From: Candidatus Kapaibacterium sp.
GTDB taxonomy: Bacteria > Bacteroidota > Ignavibacteria > Kapaibacteriales > HRBIN21
Assembly: GCA_025055465.1 (NCBI GenBank)
Contig: JANWXA010000008.1
Coordinates: forward strand, 278 to 18,573
Direction of reading: 5' to 3'
DNA: 18,296 nt
A program made the translations under genes and the position numbers. Below, piece after piece: positions 7,542 to 13,884 of this stretch (position 1 is its first letter; each line of letters starts with the position of its first letter). The notes under the pieces are model-generated. The model ran no database searches. It saw only the letters and a list, made by a program, of their open reading frames with translations, and was not told the origin of the DNA.

Positions 7542-9769
7542 GCGCCTTCAAACCGGACGACTGTGTGAACGCCACGGATTTTGCGCAACTTGTCAATAAT
7601 ACGCTCTAAATGCTCGGTGTTGCGAACGTACAGGGTAAAGATGCCTTCGAAAATCCCGCCATAGGAGTCAATGTTGACACTGCGGATGTTGGTGCGGTCG
7701 CAAGCAACAACGGCTTTCGTGATGTTGTGCAGCATACCTGGTCGGTCATCACCCGTGATACGGAGGGCGGCAATAAATTCTTCGCTCCCGACGTTGCCCC
7801 AGCGGAGTTGGACCAGGCGGGGGTGGTTCGTGGCGACCATTTCCTGAACGTTTTTGCAGTTGCGGCGATGGACTCGGATGCCACTGCCGATGGTGATGAC
7901 ACCAACGATGTCATCGCCAGGGATGGGATTGCAACAGCGGGCGTAAGAGTAGAGTAATGGGGTTCTGTCCGTTGGAGTCCCAACCAATTCAACCCCAGCA
8001 CTCTGCTGGCGGGCGATTTCGGCAACCTGTTCCACGGTCGGTAGAGGGGTATCGTCCTCCGTCGTTTGGGATGGGCCGTTACGGTGCAGGAGATTGACGA
8101 CAAGCTCAGGACTAATGGCTCCAACTCCAAGGGCATAGAAGAGAGCAGAGCGGTTTTCACACTTGAGGGCGTGGGCGACTCTCTCTAATTCTTCCTCCCG
8201 GATGGGGATGTGGAGTCTGCGCAGACGCTTTTCTAATAGCTGCTGCCCTTCCTGCTGTTTGAGACGCCTTTGCTCGTTGAGATAGCGGCGGACGTAAGAT
8301 TTCGCCTTGTGCGTGACTACAATTTGCTCCCAGTCGCGACTGGGAGTTTGGTGCTTGGAAGTAAGGATCTCTACCTGATCGCCTGTTTGTAGTTTGTAGT
8401 CCAGAGGGACAATACGCCCATTGACTTTAGCGCCGATGCAGTGATGCCCAATTTCCGTATGGATGGCGAAGGCGAAATCCAGAGGAGTTGCGCCTTTAGG
8501 TAGGCGCTTTAGCTCGCCTTTTGGGGTGAAGACATAGATCTCGTCCTGGTATAGGTTCAGCCGTAGGCTTTCCAAGAGCTCTTGAGCCGCTTCCTCGCGG
8601 GAGCGTTTCTCGAAAAGATCCCGTACCCACTGAATCCATTCCTCCAGCTCCGGATCGTCTTTCCATGTAGGAATAACTCCTTGTTCAGCTTTGTAGCGGA
8701 AATGTGCAGCGACACCGCGTTCGGCTACCTCATGCATTGCCCGGGTACGGATTTGAATTTCTACGGGTCGGCCTTCCGGACCGATAACAGTGGTGTGCAG
8801 CGAGCGGTAGCCATTCTTTTTTGGCACGGCGATAAAGTCTTTGAAGCGCTCCGGGATCGGCGTAAATAGCTGTGTCACAAGCCCGTAGGCGAAGTAACAT
8901 TCGTTGCTGTCGTCGGTGTCTAAGATAATGCGGATAGCGAATAGGTCGTATATCTCCTCTAACGGCTTGCCGCGGTTTACCATCTTGTGGTAGATGGAGT
9001 ATAGATTTTTGGGGCGCCCAGTGATCTCAAATTGTAGCCCATGGGCGCGTAGGTGTTGCTCGATCGGAGTGATGAGCCGCTGGATATAGGCTTCGCGCTC
9101 GGAGCGGGTCTCTTGCAGAGCTCTGGCAACGGAGAGATAGGCTTCAGGATGGAGCACCTTGAAAGCCAAATCTTCCAATTCCCACTTGAGGTTTGCCAAA
9201 CCCAAGCGATGTGCGAAGGGAGCATAAATGTCCAGAGTCTCGCGGGCCAGGCGCTGACGACGCTCAGGTGAAAGAGCATCTATGGTACGCATGTTGTGCA
9301 GACGGTCTGCCAGCTTTACAAGGATGGCTCGAACGTCGCGGATGAGCGAAAGAAGGAGTTTGCGATAGGTCTCTGCCTCAGTGATGGTTCGATTTTCCAC
9401 AATGTCCGCGATCTTCGTAACGCTGTCAACAATGTCGCTGATGGTAGTGCCAAACTCGGCTTGGATATCGTGTAAGGTGAAATCGGTGTCCTCTATGACG
9501 TCATGTAGCAGGGCAGCAGCGACGGAAATGTCGTCCAGGGCAATCTCTCGGGCGACGATGCGGGCAACCTCTACAGGATGCGTGTAATACGGTTCGCCCG
9601 ACGCGCGTAGACTTTCCTTATGGGCTTCCAGACAGAAGTAAAATGCTTTGCGGATCAGTTGTTCGTCACAGCATAGAAGGGATGCTCGGCATTCTGCTAG
9701 AAGAGCCTCCAGTAGCACGTCGGGTGAGGCGAACGGCGATGCTGACTGCAGGACTTGTGGAGTAGACAT
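7538..9769 (-). CDS. rel: Bifunctional (p)ppGpp synthetase/hydrolase (RelA/SpoT family)
   Basis: This 743-residue long Rel makes and degrades the stringent-response alarmone (p)ppGpp. The N-terminal HD hydrolase is intact: H64 (YTHPVEVA), H89-D90 and E93-D94 (LLHDVIEDT), D155 and N159 (LADRLHNMRT). The synthetase domain (about 245-360) has D275 (YDLFAIRI), E337 (VEIQIRT), and the RFKD motif at 308-311; this RxKD form marks bifunctional enzymes, whereas monofunctional RelA has ExDD. A TGS domain follows (about 411-471), then a zinc-finger-like region with C612, C613, H634 and C638, and a C-terminal ACT domain (about 664-743). All parts that sense ribosome-bound uncharged tRNA are therefore present. 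Its TAG overlaps the stop codon of the convergent secreted-protein gene by a few bases. The gene is apparently monocistronic and divergent from the following plus-strand set. Confidence 0.97.
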   Translation of the reverse strand: MSTPQVLQSASPFASPDVLLEALLAECRASLLCCDEQLIRKAFYFCLEAHKESLRASGEPYYTHPVEVARIVAREIALDDISVAAALLHDVIEDTDFTLHDIQAEFGTTISDIVDSVTKIADIVENRTITEAETYRKLLLSLIRDVRAILVKLADRLHNMRTIDALSPERRQRLARETLDIYAPFAHRLGLANLKWELEDLAFKVLHPEAYLSVARALQETRSEREAYIQRLITPIEQHLRAHGLQFEITGRPKNLYSIYHKMVNRGKPLEEIYDLFAIRIILDTDDSNECYFAYGLVTQLFTPIPERFKDFIAVPKKNGYRSLHTTVIGPEGRPVEIQIRTRAMHEVAERGVAAHFRYKAEQGVIPTWKDDPELEEWIQWVRDLFEKRSREEAAQELLESLRLNLYQDEIYVFTPKGELKRLPKGATPLDFAFAIHTEIGHHCIGAKVNGRIVPLDYKLQTGDQVEILTSKHQTPSRDWEQIVVTHKAKSYVRRYLNEQRRLKQQEGQQLLEKRLRRLHIPIREEELERVAHALKCENRSALFYALGVGAISPELVVNLLHRNGPSQTTEDDTPLPTVEQVAEIARQQSAGVELVGTPTDRTPLLYSYARCCNPIPGDDIVGVITIGSGIRVHRRNCKNVQEMVATNHPRLVQLRWGNVGSEEFIAALRITGDDRPGMLHNITKAVVACDRTNIRSVNIDSYGGIFEGIFTLYVRNTEHLERIIDKLRKIRGVHTVVRFEGA

Positions 9770-9832
9770 GGTTCAGGTTTCCACGGAAGCTGCCGATACA
9801 CCCTGCTGAGTAGCTCCATTTCTGGAGTGATC

Positions 9833-10117
9833 TTGGAAAAGCCGACCCGAATACAGCAATGGTACTTTCGCCGTTGGGTTCCTCGGCGCTTCTACGAGGA
9901 ACTGGCTGAAGAAGGGCTGCTCTATGCCTTTTTGCAGGACCATTGTGCTAGACTACTGCGGGAAGACGAACGATTCCGGCAGGACATGTATGAGATTTTG
10001 CTGCGCTGCGCCCCAGAACCGGTGCCTGAATTAGAGCGCGATCTCCTAGTTGAACTCTGCGCTGCCTTGAGCTACTTTCTGGAATACACGCGCCCATGGC
10101 GGGAAGCAAAGCCCTGA
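9833..10117 (+). CDS. Small hypothetical protein, about 94 residues
   Basis: I do not recognise this small protein. No ATG lies early in the frame; the likeliest start is the TTG at 9833, with GGAG five bases upstream (9824-9827). The GTG at 9827 is an alternative, and the frame stays open back to 9755 across the start of rel. The product is rich in Arg, Glu and Leu and looks alpha-helical (WYFRRWVPRRFYEELAEEG, then DERFRQDMYEILLR), with no signal peptide or membrane segment. Its end overlaps the start of the coiled-coil gene by 22 bases, which suggests translational coupling and a shared operon. The overlap and consistent coding character favour a real gene, but the start is uncertain. Confidence 0.6.
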   Translation: MEKPTRIQQWYFRRWVPRRFYEELAEEGLLYAFLQDHCARLLREDERFRQDMYEILLRCAPEPVPELERDLLVELCAALSYFLEYTRPWREAKP

Positions 10118-10911
10118 GCACGGAAATCTTAGCCCTTTTCGACACCATCCGACAGCAGGCACATGCTTATGCTGAGGCATTTACTCGTGTAGAGCTCCTT
10201 CTCCAGCAGGTGTCTCAGCAACGGGAGCAACTCCGACAAGAGACAGAGTTTTTTCGACAGCAGGCAGCAACCCTTGTGGAGCACGTCCAGCAAGAGGTTA
10301 GTCAATTGGTTGCTTTCCTGACGCAGCGCGCAGCTTCAGTGCGGGAGGTCAACGCGCGCCTGGAGCAGGTGGAGGCTGATCTACACCGAGTTGAGCAACT
10401 GCCCGAGCGTTTTGCCAGGCAAGTGGCTGAAGCTATCACTCAGGCAGAGGCTCTCGCGCGGAGCACAGAGCAGAGAGTAGCGATTGTGTTGCGGACCCTC
10501 CGGGAAGAAATACGTGGCTTGGAACAGCGTCTCGAGGCAGTCCAGTTATTGTGCAGGCAGGATATCGGTGAGTTCCGGCAGGAATTCCTGACTTTTCGTG
10601 ATGCCGTAGACCCTTCCCAGCTTCGCCAACACTTGCTTCAGAGTATGGAGGCACGACTTAGCCAGATAGAGTACCAGCTCACAGAACTGGCGCGATCAGT
10701 GCTACAGATGTCGCAGGAACAAAGAACTACCGTTCCTAATGAGGATGAGCCTCGATGGGTGGACCAGGTGTTCGTCAACGAGCACAAGCTACAGGAACTA
10801 TGGCAACGTCTACTTACAATTGAAAAACGGATGTCTGTTTTCCCGCTACTACTTGGTATTCTCGCGGTGGGGGTTGTCGTTGCAATGCTGATGGGGCTGT
10901 GGAGAGGCTAA
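10096..10911 (+). CDS. Coiled-coil protein with C-terminal membrane anchor, function unknown
   Basis: This 271-residue protein has no N-terminal signal. Residues about 15-220 are a long, Gln/Glu/Arg-rich coiled coil (for example VELLLQQVSQQREQLRQE and ARLEQVEADLHRVEQL) with few prolines or glycines. A short acidic linker (VPNEDEPRWVD) leads to a final helix, and residues 248-269 form a single transmembrane segment (FPLLLGILAVGVVVAMLMGLW) followed by R-G. It would therefore be anchored to the inner membrane by its C-terminus with the coiled coil in the cytoplasm. It overlaps the preceding small gene by 22 bases and ends 71 bases before the degQ-like start, so the three may be co-transcribed. 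A role in organising membrane or protease partners is speculation. The sequence resembles generic tail-anchored coiled-coil proteins and matches no family I can name. Confidence 0.8.
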   Translation: MAGSKALSTEILALFDTIRQQAHAYAEAFTRVELLLQQVSQQREQLRQETEFFRQQAATLVEHVQQEVSQLVAFLTQRAASVREVNARLEQVEADLHRVEQLPERFARQVAEAITQAEALARSTEQRVAIVLRTLREEIRGLEQRLEAVQLLCRQDIGEFRQEFLTFRDAVDPSQLRQHLLQSMEARLSQIEYQLTELARSVLQMSQEQRTTVPNEDEPRWVDQVFVNEHKLQELWQRLLTIEKRMSVFPLLLGILAVGVVVAMLMGLWRG

Positions 10912-10971
10912 TACGACGGCTGGGAGGCCTTCGTCTAAAAACATGTGGAGCAGTTTGTTGGACGTATTAGT

Positions 10972-10976
10972 AAGGA
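10972..10976 (+). promoter_or_regulatory. Ribosome binding site of the DegQ-like gene
   Basis: AAGGA lies six bases before the ATG at 10983 and decides that start, which also gives an ordinary signal anchor at the N-terminus. Confidence 0.65.
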
Positions 10977-10982
10977 AGCATA

Positions 10983-12542
10983 ATGGATCGGCGCACGCTG
11001 TTCGCGGCCATTGTACTGATTGCCCTTGGAATGGTGATGGGGATTGTGTTGGTTTCTCATCTGGGCTCGGGCAACGCCATTGGGTCTGTGTTGGCGCAGT
11101 CACGGACACGGGTATCCCAGCAGCTTGGAGCAAAGCAGTCTCCGATACAGCTCAGCGAGAGTGTCCGCCAACTCAACCGCGTTTTCGTGGAGGTGGCAAA
11201 CGCTGTTACGCCGGCAGTCGTTGGTATTCGGGTGTTGCGGGAGCGGGGAGGACGCGAGGACATCTTGGAATTTTTCGGACCTTTTCGCCGCTTCTTCGAA
11301 GAGCGACGTCCCGAGGATGCCCCACCTCCACAGCGGGCACAGGGGTCAGGTGTCGTGGTCACTGAGGACGGATATATCGTTACGAACAACCATGTGGTAG
11401 AAAGTGTTAAAGACGAGGATATCCGAGTTGTGACACACGAAGGTAAGGAGTTCCGTGCAAGAGTCATTGGTCGGGATCCGCTGACGGACTTGGCGCTCCT
11501 GAAAGTCGAGGCTCGTGAGCTCAAGCCAGCGTACTTTGGCAGCATGGATGATATTCAAGTTGGCGAGTGGGTTGTTGCTGTTGGGAATCCTTTTGGTTTG
11601 CGCTCTACTGTGACAGCGGGGATCATCAGTGCGATCGGACGCGGGGGACTTGGCGTGATTGGTGGTGACCCCTATGCGGTGGAGAATTTCATTCAGACTG
11701 ATGCTGCTATCAATCCCGGTAATAGTGGTGGGGGGCTTTTTACGCTGCAAGGTGCTCTAATAGGGATCAACACTGCGATTGCCACGACAACGGGCTTTTA
11801 TCAGGGCTATGGTTTTGCTGTCCCCATAGACATCGTACGGTCTGTCGTGGAGGACCTGATGGAGGACGGCAAGATTGATCGTGGCTATATTGGTGTGCAG
11901 ATCCAGCCCGTGGATGATGTCACAGCGAAGGCAATTGGGTTAGACAGACCCCAGGGAGCGATTGTTTCCAGTGTCCTCAAAGGCGGAGCCGCGGAGCGGG
12001 CGGGGATCAAGGAAGGGGATGTGATCCTGGAGTTTGATGGTATCCCAGTCAAAAGCCCTAATCACCTTCAAGGGCTGGTTGTCACTCGCCGGGCGGGGCA
12101 GACGATACGGCTCACCATCTGGCGGGATGGGAAGAGGATGGACAAAAACGTTACTCTGCGCCGACGAGACGAAGATGCTACAGTTGAGCGCGTCAGTGAT
12201 AGTCGGGATTCTGGGGAGCAGCGGGAGGAAATATCTTCGGTGGATTTAGGTAAGCTGGGACTCAGCATTGGGCCCCTTTCAGAGCGATTGCGTACGCAAA
12301 TGGAGGTAGAAGAAGGGGTAGAGGTTACCCGCGTTACCCCCTACAGCCATGCGTGGGAACGGGGGCTGCGCCGAGGGGACGTCATTACGCACGTTGGGAA
12401 TGTCCCTGTCCGCTCTACCTCAGAGTTCCGGAGGCTTCTGGGTCAGCGAAAACCAGGCGAGGCAGTGTTGCTCCGCGTTGTCTCCGTGGGGCCAAACGGA
12501 GAAATCCTTCGCCGCCTGGTTTCCTTGGAGATACCGTCGTGA
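10983..12542 (+). CDS. degQ: Do/DegQ-family periplasmic serine protease (HtrA)
   Basis: This 519-residue HtrA-family protease degrades or refolds misfolded envelope proteins. Residues about 5-25 form a signal peptide or membrane anchor (LFAAIVLIALGMVMGIVLV). The trypsin-like domain (about 65-290) carries the catalytic triad H137 (VTNNHVVE), D169 (DPLTDLALLK) and S248 (INPGNSGGGL). Two PDZ domains follow: PDZ1 at about 300-395 (GYIGVQIQPV, then AAERAGIKEGDVI) and PDZ2 at about 424-519 (LGLSIGPLS, then GLRRGDVITHVG). The loop before the triad histidine (FFGPFRRFFEERRPED) is short, as in DegQ or DegS rather than E. coli DegP. The two PDZ domains and length fit the Do subfamily. DegQ, DegP and MucD-type names cannot be separated by sequence alone. 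It follows the coiled-coil gene by 71 bases. Confidence 0.93.
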   Translation: MDRRTLFAAIVLIALGMVMGIVLVSHLGSGNAIGSVLAQSRTRVSQQLGAKQSPIQLSESVRQLNRVFVEVANAVTPAVVGIRVLRERGGREDILEFFGPFRRFFEERRPEDAPPPQRAQGSGVVVTEDGYIVTNNHVVESVKDEDIRVVTHEGKEFRARVIGRDPLTDLALLKVEARELKPAYFGSMDDIQVGEWVVAVGNPFGLRSTVTAGIISAIGRGGLGVIGGDPYAVENFIQTDAAINPGNSGGGLFTLQGALIGINTAIATTTGFYQGYGFAVPIDIVRSVVEDLMEDGKIDRGYIGVQIQPVDDVTAKAIGLDRPQGAIVSSVLKGGAAERAGIKEGDVILEFDGIPVKSPNHLQGLVVTRRAGQTIRLTIWRDGKRMDKNVTLRRRDEDATVERVSDSRDSGEQREEISSVDLGKLGLSIGPLSERLRTQMEVEEGVEVTRVTPYSHAWERGLRRGDVITHVGNVPVRSTSEFRRLLGQRKPGEAVLLRVVSVGPNGEILRRLVSLEIPS

Positions 12543-12717
12543 GAGGGAGTGATTTGTTTGAGGTCCAGGTAGTGTAGCCAGTCAGGTACAGTGCACCTGC
12601 TCACCGGGATTTCCAGTTTTCTCAGGGGAAGGAGGCGATGAGATGGGACACCGGGACGTCCGTGGGATCTGCTTCTCTAACCCTGCTTCGTCAGGGGGTG
12701 GTACGGGAAGGAACTTA
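12543..12717. other. Convergent intergenic region between degQ and rlmN
   Basis: This 175-base stretch separates the degQ stop from the rlmN stop. It holds a 17-base imperfect palindrome at 12583-12599 (CAGGTACA, one base, TGCACCTG; one mismatch per arm) without a T-run, so it is not a typical rho-independent terminator. A strong AAGGAGG at 12629-12635 precedes an ATG at 12643 that opens a 54-codon reading frame running into antisense rlmN; that frame is treated as a lead, not a gene. Nothing else is recognised. Confidence 0.5.
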
Positions 12718-13836
12718 CTATGGGCCGGAGTACGTCACAGTGCGTTCTCCAGACAACGCCAGTTGCCCACAGGCGGCTTTTATGTCTATCCCGCTGGAGG
12801 AACGTAGCATTACGGGGATGCCGTGTGAGCGCAGCCGTTCCCGAAAGGCGTGGATACGTTCCGGTGGACTGGGACGCAGTGTCGCTGCGATGCCAGTAGG
12901 GTGCACGAACTCTATCGGATGAAAAGGGATCAAGTTGACCTTTGCCCGTGGTGTTACACGAACAAAGCGGGCTAAAGCATCGGCGTCGGTTGGAGAGTCA
13001 TTCAGGTGGTCGAAGAGGATATATTCGTAGGTGATAGGACGCTTAGTACGTTCGACATAGTACCGAGCGGCTTTCTGAAGTTCTTGAAGCGGATAACGCC
13101 GAGCAATAGGCATAAGTCGTTCTCGCAACGCCTGGTCTGTTGTGTGAAGAGAGATTGCCAACCGGATACGCGCAGTATCTTCCGCTAGTCGGTAGATTTC
13201 AGGTACCAACCCTGCGGTGGAGAGAGTGATTCGACGTGGAGAGAGCAGACCACTGTGTGGGTCAGTCCAGATATGCACGGCTTGGAGCACGGCTTCGAGG
13301 TTTAGGAGGGGTTCGCCCATGCCCATAAAGACAAGGTTTGTAACGCGCAACCCAGTCAGGCGTTGGACCTGAAGGAGTTGGTCTACGATTTCCGCTGCGT
13401 TCAGGTTCCGTCGAAGTCGGAGGGATGCTGTGGCGCAGAAGACGCAGCTTAGGGGGCATCCAACTTGTGTAGAGACGCAAAGCGTTAGGCGTCGGAGACG
13501 CCCTTCAGAATCTTCCGCCGGAATCAGCACAGATTCAATGGCTGCTCCATCGGGGAGACGGAAGAGAAATTTCACAGTTCCATCGCGCTGAGACTTTTCC
13601 CAACGTTCAGCATGAACAGTTTGGAGGGTACACTCCGTGGCAAGGTGGCGGCGGAGTTCCTGAGGCAAGGTAGTCATTGCTGTGAAATCCTCTACCCCTT
13701 TAGCATATAGCCACTCCATGAGCTGGACGGCACGGTAACGCGGCTGACCCCATTGCTGTAAAAGGTGCTCTAACGCCGCGCGAGGGAAGCCCTTGAGATG
13801 TAGCTTTTCTCCGCTGTGCAGGGGTAGGGTTCGCAT
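12718..13836 (-). CDS. rlmN: 23S rRNA (adenine(2503)-C(2))-methyltransferase RlmN
   Basis: This radical-SAM enzyme methylates C2 of A2503 in 23S rRNA (in some bacteria also A37 of certain tRNAs). From the ATG at 13836 it has 372 residues, a usual length. The radical-SAM cluster cysteines form CPLSCVFC (C127, C131 and C134 in this numbering), and the preceding CVSTQVG supplies the cysteine seven residues before the first, as in E. coli RlmN. GMGEPLLN binds SAM. The catalytic cysteine near the C-terminus is in DIKAACGQL (C356). This Cys pair separates RlmN from other radical-SAM proteins; Cfr has the same pair but belongs to another clade. The segment after the cluster reads CATASLRLRRNL, not the common CATGKxGFxRNL. 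The frame extends upstream to a TTG at 13869, but the family's usual N-terminus favours 13836. It follows clpC by 48 bases and may be co-transcribed. Confidence 0.93.
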   Translation of the reverse strand: MRTLPLHSGEKLHLKGFPRAALEHLLQQWGQPRYRAVQLMEWLYAKGVEDFTAMTTLPQELRRHLATECTLQTVHAERWEKSQRDGTVKFLFRLPDGAAIESVLIPAEDSEGRLRRLTLCVSTQVGCPLSCVFCATASLRLRRNLNAAEIVDQLLQVQRLTGLRVTNLVFMGMGEPLLNLEAVLQAVHIWTDPHSGLLSPRRITLSTAGLVPEIYRLAEDTARIRLAISLHTTDQALRERLMPIARRYPLQELQKAARYYVERTKRPITYEYILFDHLNDSPTDADALARFVRVTPRAKVNLIPFHPIEFVHPTGIAATLRPSPPERIHAFRERLRSHGIPVMLRSSSGIDIKAACGQLALSGERTVTYSGP

Positions 13837-13884
13837 GTTGATATAGAGCAGCGTAGGCAACGGGAACAATAGCCCCTTGGGCCT

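Noticed and set aside
7610..7957. Plus-strand 115-codon frame antisense to the 3' part of rel
   Set aside because: It overlaps the ACT and zinc-finger coding region of rel; there is no independent support for translation.
10914..10938. Hairpin after the coiled-coil gene as a terminator
   Set aside because: The stem (GAC/GTC and GGC/GCC) has a bulge and is followed by A residues on the coding strand instead of T residues, so it does not support rho-independent termination.
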